Assembly: GCA_002179805.1 (NCBI GenBank)
Contig: NAVB01000209.1
Span: forward strand, 59,924-123,923
Direction of reading: 5' to 3'
DNA from: Acanthamoeba lenticulata
Lineage: Eukaryota; Discosea; Longamoebia; Acanthamoebidae
Length of the DNA stretch: 64,000 bases
The translations under genes and the position numbers were made by a program. This document shows positions 8,954 through 20,226 of the stretch, piece after piece (the stretch's first letter is position 1; each line of letters opens with the position of its first letter). The notes under the pieces were generated by a model, which saw only the letters and a list, made by a program, of their open reading frames with translations, made no database searches and was not told the origin of the DNA.

Positions 8954-10128
8954 ATGGAGTGGTGGCACGAAGTGGTTTCCCTTGCATTTAGCCTGTTGTT
9001 TTCGTACGCGGGCTATCGAAAGCGTTCACTCGACGCTTCGGGAGGACTAGCGGCCTTCGTGGTGGGCCTGCTCACTTGTCTTGCCGGCTACCGATTCGCG
9101 GCCGTGCTCATCCTCTTCTTCCTCTCGTCCTCCTTCCTCACCAAGCTCAGCCCCCACAAAAAGCGTAAGATTGAAGCCGACTTCAAGGAAGGCGGCCAGC
9201 GCAACTGGCTCCAAGTGGTGGGTAACCCCTCCTGCCACTGCGAGCGCTCATCTTCTTCTTTGCTTATGAGGATGGTCGTTGCGGCAGGTGGCCAACGCCC
9301 TCGTGGGCACGCTCCTGTGCGTCGTGTGGCTCAGGACGGTGGGCGTGGGTGACCGCTACTACCTCGACTTTGCTGCTCACCCAATGCCCAGCCTCATCCT
9401 CGCCGCCTTCTTGGGGTTCGTCGTCCTCTTCAGCACCATGACTCGGTTGACCTTACGCGTGGATGTTGTTCAACATACCAACGGACAGGCACTATGCGTG
9501 CTGCAACGGCGACACCTGGGCCAGCGAGCTCGGCGTGCTTGCCGCAGGCCAGCCCGTCCTCGTCACCACCTTCCAGCGGGTACGGAGAGCCGATCAATGT
9601 GGTTGACCACGCCAGCGCTGGCCCTCAAATGTTGTTGTTGCTCGCTCTTTTGCTGCCACTGGTCGTGCCCAGGTGCCCAAGGGGACGAACGGAGGCCTGT
9701 CGGGACTGGGCACGGCGGCGTCGCTGGCCGGCGGTCTGTTCCTCGGGCTGGTCTTCTACGTCTCCAGCTTGCTCTTCTGCGTCGAACCCACGTCTGTGCC
9801 GCAGTGGCCGGTCATCTTCTTGGGCGGCTTCGCCGGCTTCATCGGCTCCATGGTTCTCACCTTCTCCCCAAACAAACCTCAAACATGAAGTAGGTCATGA
9901 ATCTCACGCTGCGCACTTCTATCACATCACCAGCTGGACTCGCTCTTGGGCGCGACGCTGCAGTACTCGGGCTTCTGCTCGCGGCGCCAGATGGTGGTCT
10001 CCGAGCCCGGGCCTAGCGTCAAGCACCTCACCGGGGCCAACGTGCTCACCAACGGCCAAGTCAACTTCGTGTCGGCCCTGCTCACGGCGCCGCTCACCGC
10101 GCTGCTGGCCCACGCCCTGCTGGCTTGA
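8954..10128 (+). CDS. TMEM19: TMEM19 homologue (DUF92 membrane protein)
   Basis: Five exons (8954-9217, 9288-9415, 9489-9579, 9673-9852, 9934-10128) give 285 residues. The protein is an integral membrane protein of the DUF92/TMEM19 family, with hydrophobic segments near 1-60, 85-130 and 170-215. Family motifs include [39 protein letters not shown] and [13 protein letters not shown], each rebuilt across a splice junction. In plants and algae DUF92 proteins include a phytyl-phosphate kinase; whether this TMEM19-type member has enzyme activity is unknown. AATAAATAAA at about 10177 is a likely poly(A) signal. It follows NDUFB2 on the same strand after 129 bases. Confidence 0.88.
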
Positions 10129-11352
10129 CACAAATAACAGGAGCAGTTTTTTGTTTTTTTTTTGTTTTTTTTCTTCAATAAATAAAAATAATTTATTAAG
10201 TGTACTAAATAAATAGGGGGAGATGTGTGTGTGTTGTTGCGTGTGAAGCGGTGAAGCGAAACATTGAGAGTGGTGTTCGGCCCAGCAGCAGCAGCTATCC
10301 AACAAACTTATAAATATTAAATAAACCGGAGGGGTCGGTCCGAGTGCGGTGGAGGTGCGCGACGGTCGTCTCTCTCGCCCCCACGCGGGGGCGGCCGGAG
10401 GGTGTCGTCGTTGTCTTCGATGGGATCAGGTCGGAGAGGAGAGCGTTCGCAGTTCGCGCAAGCTGATCTGACGAGGAGGGAGCCCGAGTTCGAGGAGGAG
10501 AAGGCGGCAAGCAAGAGAGCGACTGACCGAGGGTAGATCTCACCCTCTGGCCGCTCGCGCTCGCGCCGATCCTCACATCGTTCTCATGATCATGGACCCT
10601 CGCCATTGAGCTCCGTCCGTCCCGTTCGCTCGTTGTGCCCGCCGGCCTCGAAAGCCCCCCGCGAGGGGCAGAAGTGGAGCCGTTCGTCGCAGCGAAGTGG
10701 TGCAGTTGTACAGTAGTTGTAGTTCGTGACTTATCGACAGATGCGGCGCGTAGAATGAAGACTAGATCGATCTACCGCGCGGCTTGGGTGTCGATGATGG
10801 CGGCGATGACGAGAGCCCTCCAGCTCTTCGTCGTCGTCTCCGTCTTTTGTTGCATTGGTCATAGAGCCGTCACCGCCGTCGTGGCCAGCGACACCGCAGT
10901 CCAGTGTCGGCCGCCGCGGCAGAGGAACGGTCGCTCCGTTGGGCGTTTCACTCTCGTTCTCTCACCAGCGCTCGCTTGGTCCGGAGACGGTCGGCGCAGC
11001 GCAGCGGTGCGAGTTGAGGAGAAGAAGAAGAAGGAAGAAGAGATAGTGACCGCTGAAGGCCACGGCCGGTTCGTCGTAGTTGCAGGCCAGGAGATGTCGA
11101 AGAGTAAAGAAAGAGAAAGAGATAGGAGGAGAAGAACAAATAAATACAGTGGGGCAGTGTCTTGTCGTGCAGGTCGAAAGTGGCAGCAGGCGCAGAGAGT
11201 AGCAAGGGCGATGGCGAAGAAGTAGAGGCAAGTCGCTCGTACGAGTGATGGAGGGAAGGGAAATGGCGGTGAGCATGGTGGCAAAGGTGGCGATGATGGG
11301 AGGGTCATGTGGCAGGCAAGTCCCTCGAGGTCGCGTGGAGAGGCTCTCTCGT
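10129..11352. other. Gene-poor 1.2 kb between convergent genes
   Basis: This stretch holds the TMEM19 3' end (AT-rich, 10129-10225) and presumably the 3' untranslated region of the CCCH gene. The centre (10325-11250) is GC- and purine-rich with short open frames on both strands, none with a domain, a repeat or a supported splice pattern. UAUUUAU-type elements occur on the minus strand at about 10308-10315 and 11140-11147. Confidence 0.5.
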
Positions 11353-13301
11353 TCAGCTCGAGGAGGCCGAAGGGACGGGCCTCTGGACGGTCATTGCAGA
11401 ATCGGCTCCGTCTAGGCTCTCCTCGTCAGCATCTGTACACAAAACTTGGAATATGGGGAGTCTCTCCTTGGCGCTCAGGGTTCGCGGCCTGCGCTGGTGG
11501 GCCACGGGGACCGGGGACGTCGTCGGCACGTCGCTCGGGTCCTCGTCGTCCGTGTCCGGTCCGGCATCGACGATGGCCGGGATCTCGAGCGAGAGGCTGG
11601 CGTCAACCGATGCACCGCCAACATCGCCGTCGTAGTCGTTCTCCGGCTCGACCGCCACAACGTCATCATCAGCGCCTGGGGTGGTAGTGTGGTGAGCTCA
11701 CTGGGAATTCACGGAAACTAGGCGACGTCGCACGGGACAACTCGAAAATAAAAAAATGATAAATAATACCACATCTTTTACGTAATTTAAAAATGCATAA
11801 ATAAGAAAATAAATACGGTACCTGTGCTCCGTCTGCGACGATGGTTCTTCTTCCTGCCAGAGGGCGAGCTCTTCGTGCGGGATCGGGAGGACTTGGATTT
11901 TTTCTTGTCTGCCTTGCCTCCGCTTCCGCCGCTGCCGCCGCTGCCTCCATTGCTTCCAGACTTCTTCTTGGCCCCCTCGTGCGAGCGCCGTCTGTCGATG
12001 GCCGAGGCGCTTCGCTGTTGTGGCTGGTGCCCGTTTTCGCCGGTGAGGGGCGAGACCTCGTGGAGCGCAGTGGCATGCTGCGTGAGCAAGATGCGGTCGT
12101 GCGACGCCGAGAGGCCGTTGTTGACTGGGAAGGCCTTCATGAGGCTGATGCCGCCGCCCATGGGGTGGGCCCCGTTGAGTCCGTTCATCGCGAGGAGATG
12201 CTGTTGCTGAGGCGCGAGGTTGTCAACAAGCGGCACAGCGCCGCCACCGGCATCGGCGTCCTTCCAGATCGCCATAGGGTTCCACTCGGGGTTGGCGACG
12301 CCAATCGCGGCGTGGCCCATCATCGCCGTGGGCGACAGGGAACCATTGCCACCGACGGAAGCGCCGGCGCTCGCGGGCACGGGCATGATGACGCTGTTTT
12401 CGATCATGTCGGCATCGGGCCGCTTGTGGATGAAACGGCAGCGCGTGCCGTAGGGGCAAGTGCCGATGGTGTGGAAGGTCTTGCAGATCTCAGTCTTGTA
12501 CTTCGGGTGCCTCAGAACGGGCCGCAGCTCCTTCCGCCCATGGGCAAACTGGCACTTGGAACCGTAGCGGCAGGCGCCAGTCTCCACGAACGATCGGCAT
12601 AGCTCGGTCTTGTAGAGATTCTGGCCCCCAATCTCCTTTTCAATTTCGAGGGCCGATCGCTTGGCCGCAGCTGCAGCAGCCGCGGCCGCTGCCGTCGCGG
12701 CAGCAGCAGCAGAGGCCGTTGAACCGACGGGGCTGCTGATCTTCTTGCCAGAAGGGCCTGGCCCCCAGCTGCCAGAGTGGTGCACCGGTGGCGGCTGTTG
12801 TGCGGCCATAGCTAAGGCGGCGTGCATGCGGTGTTTGGTGGGCGAGGTCGCGAAGATGTCTTCTATCGGCGTCCGTCCATCGGGTCCCATGACCGACATG
12901 GGCAAGCCATCTCGATGATGAAGTGGCTGCTTGTGATTGTTCATGTCGAGTACGAGGGTGGTGGGGCTGCTGCCTTGTGAGAGGCTCATGTTGGCGAGGG
13001 AAGCGTTGAGGTGGGCATACTCGGGAGAGGAGTCGAAGAATGATTCATAGGACGCCGGGCCCACCCCAGGAGGGGGGCCCATCGGCAGAGACCCAAATTT
13101 GCCGTTCGGCATTGTTCGGGTGGGAAGATCGGGGGCACTATTGCCCCGCGAGAGGGTCATGGGAGGCGGAGGACGCGGATTTATGCGCGTCGTGACGAGA
13201 GGGCTCGCAGAGGTCCTCCATTCTTGTTCCTGTTGCAACTGGTTGTAATAGTCTTGCTGCTGCTGTTGCTGTTGGAGATAGCTCGAGCCGAGCAGAGACA
13301 T
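11353..13301 (-). CDS. TTP/ZFP36-type tandem CCCH zinc-finger RNA-binding protein
   Basis: Two exons (11353-11675, 11822-13301) give 600 residues. Two fingers, C-x8-C-x5-C-x3-H, lie at about 235-255 and 273-293, each preceded by a YKTE(L/I)C lead-in and separated by the usual 18 residues, as in tristetraprolin. That family binds UAUUUAU elements in mRNA 3' ends and promotes decay. N-terminal part: polyGln, Pro-rich and Ser-rich, with polyAla (~205-220) before the fingers. C-terminal part: Gly/Ser linker, a basic [14 protein letters not shown] stretch, then an acidic tail encoded by exon 2. Retention of the 146-base intron would end the protein within a few residues. ATG 13301 opens the finger frame and is followed by the polyGln run. 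Confidence 0.88.
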
Positions 13302-14131
13302 CCCTTACGATCTCGTTGAGGGCGGGTGGAAAGGGGGAAGGGGAAGGCCGTCGCAAACTCCTCCCTCGTTTCCAACTCGAGATCGAAGGCCGAGCACCGA
13401 CGAAGAGTGGAGATGATGATGATGATGACCCAAGAAGATGAGAAGATGGGAAAACTCTCGCGTCGATGCGGGGAAGGAGGTCAAGAATCGCAGCACCACC
13501 AGAGATGGTGACCACGGTCACCCAGAGTCTTCGCAGAAAGATTCGCCTAGGTCTGGGGTAATAGAGCAATCAACCCGATGAACGGGCACGGGGTGCAGAA
13601 ACGGGATTATGTGGTGCCCCGTGCGTTCAGCTGAAAAGCTCGTTATGCCCTTCTTCCTGCCGCAGCTGCCACAGTGTCCACGAGATAGCTAGATAGAGGT
13701 ACAAAGACGGCTGGTCTCCTCCTTCTCTCCGACCAACTCTCGTTCACTTGCGTCTATCGCCAACCGGCGCGTGGGGTACACCGCGCGCCTTTGGTTTCCC
13801 TGCCCTGTTCGCGGTCTACTCGAGCACAACGCGTGTACGCTCGCCTAATCCCGCAACAGGCACGCGAAATCGTCTGGCCAATCACCATCCATAAAATCGT
13901 TCTTCCTTGCAGGTGATTGGCTATTTGAATCCCTCTGCGTTGCTCCATGCTCCTCGTTCAGTTTTTCTTAAATTTCCAGGTTTGAGTTATTTCTAGGCAA
14001 CCAGCCATTCGCGAGTGGTTGGTTCGAGTGCCGACGCGGGCAAGAGCATTTTGTGCACAGGCTGTGCAAAAACTCCATTTGATGCAATAAATAAATAATA
14101 ACACATTAATAAACAACACAGCGCCGACACC
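13302..14131. other. Divergent promoter region of CCCH and HECT genes
   Basis: An 830-base gap between ATG 13301 (minus) and ATG 14132 (plus). It presumably holds both promoters and the CCCH leader. An 8-base inverted repeat GCACGGGG/CCCCGTGC (13586-13593 and 13617-13624) and an AT-rich run at 14085-14115 are the only structures I see. No gene is supported. Confidence 0.55.
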
Positions 14132-17100
14132 ATGGAAAGCCCACACGACAATAGCGCAACCAGTACCACTGGTTTGAGGACGAGTGAGGCCAAAGGAAAA
14201 GAGAAGCAAAACAATGCGATTTTGCCAGCCCTCACCATCCAATCTCCAACCAAGCAGGAGCTGCAGGCGACCAAGGCCAAAATGGAAGCTCTAGCTCGGC
14301 GGTACTTGCCCTAGTGAGGGAGGAGGGGCAGCTTCTTTATCACACCTGCACGGCGGTTGCTTAACCCGATACCACGGCCTGCCCCCAGGTACTTTCTCCA
14401 GCTCACACAGGGCTGTGGCAACCCCGAGTGCACCAACAAGTTTTGCATCTCCTGTCCAGGTGAGTTGCCCCTCTTCGCTCTTAACGCCTCTTTCTGCCGC
14501 TGCTTCATTCTTTGCCTCGCCTCCGCTCACTCGAGTGTTCGCGCTGGCTGCTCGAGCAGACGGCTTGCGGCTGACGCCCGAGCAGGCCAAGGTGTGGAGC
14601 GTCCAGCTGGCGGCGCGGCCGCGTCGCTTCCTGTGTGTGGGCGCGGAAGAAGGAGGCCAACCGACCCTGGCCAAGCGGCTGTTCCCGCCTGCGGCGCTCA
14701 AGAAGGCCAACCTCAACCTTCCCATCACTCACCACACGCAAGAGCCACCCGCTGTCACGGCCCTACCGGCCGGTTCTCACCCTACACATGCCTCTTCTTC
14801 TCCTTCATCGTCTCCATCATCCTCGCCAGTCCATCGGCAGTTCGGCGGGCGCACGCCGTCGCCGTCACCATCATCGTCGCCGTCGTCCGCCTCACCGACC
14901 GCCAAGCCCAACCCATTTCTCTTCTCAATCGTGTCCAAGTCGACGCCGTTCTCGGCCCTCTTCTCGAGCCTCACCATGCCCGAGGAGGGCAACAGCTTCA
15001 TCATCCACTCGTGGTCCCCCAAAAAGGACAAGGGTTCGCGCCGCCTGCCCGCCCGGCCCGTCTCGCGGGGCGCGCATTGTGGCCGGCTGTGAGGCTCACG
15101 TGGTGCGGTGGCGCGTGAGCAGGTGCGCGCGCGGACCAGGTCGTGGTGACGAGCCTCAGCCTGGAGCTCATACGCCAGCTGGTGGCTGCCGCCCAGGAGG
15201 GCGACATCACCAAGCTCAAGGAGATCATCCACGACGGCTTCAGCGACTCTTACGTCCTCAACCACAGCTTCCTCAAGGTGCCACACCCGATCCTTCCCTC
15301 CGTGTCCGACTCGCACCAGGCAGCCATTGGGGGCCACATGGGCTCACGCGCGCTTGCGGGGTGGTCGGCCGTGCAGAACCTGGACGCTGTCGACGAAGCC
15401 GATGTCTCCGTGCTCGACCTGGAGGTCGCGGCCGAAGCCTACCGCCTCATTCTCAGCCTGGTACCCGCCCTCTTGGGAGTGGCTGTGCTGCGCGCTCAAT
15501 GGGTGATGAAGCATCTCTCACTCCCTCTTTCTCACACGATGAGGGAATGCAGGAGCGAGCGCCCGTCCTCCACACGCTCGAGAATGCCACGGAGCTGGTG
15601 GTCTCCCGCCTGGCGCTCCGCAAGCAGTCCATCGCGCGCCCGAAGGAGCTGCGCCAGCTCATGATACTGCTCGAGGTGCGCCAATCCGCTCATGCTTCGC
15701 GACGGCTCGAGTCTCACGCTATGGCGTGAACAGAACCCGCTGGTCGTGCGGGGCGAGGCCTACGGCGGGCTCTCACCGCTGCGCAAGCTGGTGCAGGCCA
15801 TCGCGGGCCTGTCCGCGTCCCTGCAGGCCATTCTCACCAAGTGGTTCACGCGGTACGTCTTTGCCCGACAGCTTCACCGGCCCGCTCGCGCCCCTCACGA
15901 GCGCCTTTTTTTTTTAAATATATATTTATATTTTATTCTTATTATTTTATTTGCAGATACTCGGAGGCCAAGTTTAACGAGCTGGTGAACCTCCTACACA
16001 CGTTCATCGAGGCCCACCTGCACCAGCACCACGCGGCCCGCACGCACGACACGGCCCTCCACCAGGGCATCGCCTTCCTCCGTCTGCTCTGTGCGTCTCT
16101 CCTTTGCGCCTTCGTCGTCGTTATCATGGACTAGGGCGGCGAGACTGACAAGCCATCCCTTTCTATGGCAGACGAGGCCAACGAGGAGGCGCGCCGCGTG
16201 CCATTTGCGCGTTTCTACAACGAGGCCGTGTGCGAAAAGGTCAACGTCAAGGACGACTACCGCAAGTGGATGAAAGCTCGGTTTGTCCCCCCGCCTCTTT
16301 CCTTCGCTAAAAATCTTATTATTATTATTATTTTGGTGGATTTTTGTGATTATAAAATGAATGTGACTGATTTGCGTCGCAGACATGAGGACACGCTGGA
16401 AGAGAGGCACAAGGACCTGTTCGGCCATGTCGACGAAGGCAACCATGGTGGGTCCACGGCGACAGGCGGACGCGACAAGCCCGGTTTGCCCGACGAGCTG
16501 CCCGACGGCCGGAAGGAGATGATGATCGGCGCCGACGACGAGGCCGCTGACGAACACGCGCTCGACTCCTCGACATGGATCTCTGAAGACGCCGATCCCG
16601 AGCTGGCCACCTCGTCATCATCATCATCATCAACGTCGACGTCGTCCTCCGCGATGGGCCGCTTCGAGTCCCACGACGACGACTCCGAGCGGCGCGGCAG
16701 CAAGTCCCGCGTCCGCAGCTTCGCTGAGGAGGAGCCGTCGGCGGCGGTCCAGCCCCAGCCAGCGCCGGAGCGCGAGAAGGGCAAGGACAAGCCCTCCGTC
16801 GTCGTGGACGTCGCCGAGCCGGCGCCGGCCGACGACGAGGTCGAGAACCAGGACGAGGGCGAGTTCCAGGACCAGGCTCGTCACCGGCGCAGAGAAAGGC
16901 GGCGGGCACGGAGCTTCCTGGACAAGGAGCCCAGCGAGGCGGCCGCAGCGGCGCAGGACGAGAGCTGGTTCTTCTGCGATTACCCGTTCCTGCTCGACCC
17001 GGCGGCCAAGGCGCGGATCATGCACATCGACGCGGCCATGCAGATGAGCTACGAGGTGGAGGACGCCATCGCCAAGCTCTCCTTCCTCGGCATGCTCAAG

Positions 17101-18506
17101 GAGCAGTCCCTGCCGGTCTTCGTCCCGGCCAGCATCCAGCGCACGGCCGTGCCGCATCTCATCCTTGAGGTCCGCCGCCAGGAGCTCATCGCCGACACCC
17201 TCGCGCAGGTGCGTTTCGCTTTTCGTTTTCGTTTTCGTTTTTGGGTCCTCGAGTCTCTCACACGACGCCCTCGGACGCAAAGGTGTCGGCCAAGCTGGCG
17301 GACCTGAAGAAGCCGCTCAAGGTCAAGTTCGTGGGCGAGGAGGGCATCGACCAGGGCGGCGTGCAGAAGGAGTTCTTCCAGCTCATCGTCGAGGAGATCT
17401 TCGACCCCAAGTTTGGCATGTTCTCGTACGACGACGAGACGCACCGGGTGTGGTTCAATCCGTTCTCGCTCGAGGCCGAGCGCCAGTACCAGCTGATCGG
17501 CGTCGTACGGATTCCCGTCCTTTAGAGGCCCTCATGGGCAAAAGGCCTTGCGCTGATGGGCGGCGAGCACACAGATCCTGGGGCTGGCGATCTACAACGG
17601 CGTGATCCTGGACCTGCACCTGCCGGTGGTGGTCTACAAGAAGCTGCTGGGCCATCGGCCCACGTTCGAAGACCTCAAGGAGCTCCGGCCCATGCTGGCC
17701 AAGGGCGTCCAGCAGCTCCTCGACTACGACGGCGACGACGTGGAGGACGTCTTCTGCCTCACCTTCCAGACCGAGCACGACATGTTTGGCGAGCGCGTCG
17801 TCTACGACCTCAAGCCCGGCGGCGACGACCTCCCCGTCACCAACGCCAACCGCCAAGGTCAAACCCCCCTCCCTCTGCGTCGACGCCCTCTCGTGCTGTG
17901 TGTGGCTCGGCCTCGCTGACGAGTGGTCCACAGAGTACGTCGACTTGTACGTCAAGTACCTGCTCGAGGACTCGATCGCGCCGCAGTTCGAGGCCTTTGC
18001 CCGGGGCTTCGAGGCCGTGTGCGGCGGGCCCGTCCTCAAGCTGTTCCGGGGCGAGGAGCTCGAGCAGCTCATTTGCGGCAGCAGCGCCGACCTGGACTTT
18101 AACGAGCTCGAGAAGATCGCGGTCTACCTCGACGGCTATCATCCCCAGCACCCGACCATCCGGTACGACCATCCTGGAGATGATGACGATGATGAGGACG
18201 ACCCACGAATTGGGCTCATTACGCCCTGTTGGGCACTACAGGGCGTTTTGGGAGATCGTGCACGACCTGTCGATGGAGCAGAAGAAGTACCTGCTGGCCT
18301 TTGTCACCGGCAGCGACCGCGTGCCGATCAAGGGCATCTCCAAGGTGACCTTCATCGTGCAGCGAAACGGCCCCGACACGGACCGACTGCCGACCTCGTT
18401 CACGTGCTTCTCGCGGCTGCTCCTTCCCGAGTACGCGTCCAAGGAGAAGCTGCAGAAGATGCTCGTTACCGCCATCGACAACGCCCGCGGCTTTGGCCTC
18501 TGCTGA
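14132..18506 (+). CDS. UBE3A: UBE3A-like HECT E3 ubiquitin ligase with AZUL finger
   Basis: Fourteen exons (14132-14301, 14389-14459, 14560-15033, 15123-15277, 15377-15460, 15553-15675, 15734-15852, 15957-16090, 16172-16280, 16383-17208, 17283-17504, 17575-17857, 17934-18162, 18242-18506) give 1087 residues. The N-terminal AZUL zinc finger (~55-85) reads [20 protein letters not shown] then CISCP, the UBE3A hallmark that docks on the proteasome. A Ser-rich insert (~125-215) and an acidic insert in exon 10 separate it from the C-terminal HECT domain (~730-1087), which has [18 protein letters not shown] and the catalytic Cys in [12 protein letters not shown] at about 1055. HECT ligases receive ubiquitin from an E2 as a thioester and pass it to substrate. 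The ligase core looks intact and active. Confidence 0.92.
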
Positions 18507-18726
18507 TCCGGATGGGACGTCCACTTGTGTACACAACCTTTTATTTATTCATTTTTGTTCCGAAAAGTTTTAAAACTAAAAATAAAAGATAAAATTGGAG
18601 AAACTGCTTTTTGTCTCTTCCTTATTCGGCACTGGCCTTCCTTATCTGTTGTTTTCTTTTTTGCTCTTCGCCCCTTTCTTTCTTGATGCAGTGTCTCTAC
18701 ATCCCTGACGACAAGCAAGCAGCAAG

Positions 18727-19122
18727 ATGACCGCCCTTGAAGTTTGCAAGGAAGGCTACAAAGCATTCTTGGCCAACAACGTGGAGGGCATACTTGTGCT
18801 CTGCGCGCAGGACACGGAATGGCACATTAACACGGCGCTTCCTTTCGGAGGTCCTATCCATGGGGTCAACGAGCTGCGCAGCTTCTTCGAGAAGCTCAGC
18901 CGGGAAGTGACGTTCTCGCAGTATAGCCCTGACACCTTCATGTCGAACGCTGAGGGTGACGAAGTGGCTGTCTTCAGCCGCATCGAAGGAAAGGTCAACG
19001 CCACCGGCAAGGAGTTCAAGCAGACCATCGTACACCAATGGAAGTTCACTGCCGACAAGAAGATGAGCTGGATGTACGAGTGGATCAGCGACCAGTTTGC
19101 CTTTGCCGCTGCCTTCCAGTGA
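18727..19122 (+). CDS. SnoaL/NTF2-like fold protein
   Basis: Single exon, 131 residues. It matches the SnoaL-like/NTF2-like cone fold: start ALEVCKEGYKAFLANNVEG, central DTEWHINTALPFGGPIHG, FFEKLSREVTFSQYSPDTF, and a closing strand with KFTADKKMSWMYEW. Such proteins are small ketosteroid-isomerase-like enzymes or binding proteins; the active-site residues do not tell which. No signal peptide. The leader may carry an intron ending at the CAG at 18689-18691. It lies 220 bases after the HECT gene on the same strand and converges on the macrodomain gene. Confidence 0.78.
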   Translation: MTALEVCKEGYKAFLANNVEGILVLCAQDTEWHINTALPFGGPIHGVNELRSFFEKLSREVTFSQYSPDTFMSNAEGDEVAVFSRIEGKVNATGKEFKQTIVHQWKFTADKKMSWMYEWISDQFAFAAAFQ

Positions 19123-19240
19123 TACACACGCGCAGGTGTACTAGTCAGGTGAATACTGTAAACCACAAACAAACCGCATGAATGGCATGTGTCTCACGTG
19201 GCAGTACACAGTGAAACGTAGAAGAAACCTTTGACGTCGG

Positions 19241-20110
19241 CTATGTTCGATTAAAGGTTGGCCCATCGCTTTCCTCAGAACGCACCACACTTGAGGCAGG
19301 GAAGAAGTGAGGCCACAGCGTCGCGTAGGCCGTCCTCTCCAAGTCAGTGAAGGTGCAGAAGACCACGCGGTCCACCTTGTCCAGCGCGCCAGGCGCCTCG
19401 AGCCATCGACGCACGGTGCCCAGCGCGATCTGGGCCGCAGGCACCATTGGGAACCCGTAGAAGCCCGTGCCCTGTGGGTCTTGGTGAGGTTCTTGCTGCT
19501 GGGCGTTGCCATTACTGGGATGTGGAGGGGCCTCTGGCGCACAAGACAGCAGAAGGCAATGGAGCGAATATGGTGCCCATCCACATGACGCAGACAGCTC
19601 TCGTAGCAGCGAGCGAGGAGGTCTCCCTGAGGCTGGCCTTGGTCGTCAAGGAGCGGAGCCACGGTGTGGAGCACGAACCGGGCCGTCAGCCCATGACCGC
19701 CTGTTTGCACGGCCTCTCCCACCGCACAGCGCTCGCCCTGCTGGTTCATCGGCACCCGCGAGCACTCCTCCACCAGCCCAGGCCCTAGGTGCGGACGTGT
19801 ATGCATCAACAGGTTGTACAAAACGAGGGAGGGGGCAGAGGTTTCTACCGGCTCGGACGTGGATGGCCTGGTCGACCCCTCCTCCACCAAGAAGAGTCTC
19901 GTTGGCGGCGTTCACGACGGCATCGACGTCAAGGGTTGCTATGTCGCCGTGCACGAGCTCTACCTTGTCGTTGAGGTGCGGGAGGCGCGCAAATGGCGAC
20001 TCGTGCCGTCCAGCAGTCAATGCCTGCACCTCCCGCTCGTTGCGGTCGATCAGTTCGAGTGGGTGGTCTTTTCGGTCACGATTACTTGCCTGCTTGGTCT
20101 CCAGATCCAT
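19241..20110 (-). CDS. Macrodomain protein (ADP-ribose/O-acetyl-ADP-ribose hydrolase type)
   Basis: Three exons (19241-19471, 19543-19784, 19849-20110) give 244 residues. Macrodomain motifs in order: [20 protein letters not shown] with the NAAN ribose-binding Asn at 67-70, [29 protein letters not shown], and [14 protein letters not shown], which forms the phosphate-binding loop. The layout is that of MacroD-type hydrolases, which remove ADP-ribose or deacetylate O-acetyl-ADP-ribose. Two of the motifs appear only after splicing. One change from the usual AFPCIS loop is Cys in place of Pro (AFCCLG); its effect is unknown. The N-terminal ~35 residues are charged and not part of the fold. It lies 116 bases from the LRR gene stop on the same strand. 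Confidence 0.88.
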
Positions 20111-20226
20111 CTACAGCAGATTTTGTACAAAAGGCCAATTGTTTACGAAAACGATTCGACACGTCATTTTGAATTTGTACACCAGCCGTTTGATGAGGCG
20201 AGAGAAAGGGAACAAGAGCTTGCGAC

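Noticed and set aside
10635..11225. Plus-strand frame with a hydrophobic N-terminal stretch
   Set aside because: The stretch could mimic a signal peptide, but the rest is low-complexity Arg/Lys/Glu with no domain, and the region is a convergent 3' gap.
13586..13624. Hairpin GCACGGGG/CCCCGTGC as a regulatory RNA or terminator
   Set aside because: Only 8 base pairs with a 23-base loop in a GC-rich promoter region; no supporting context.
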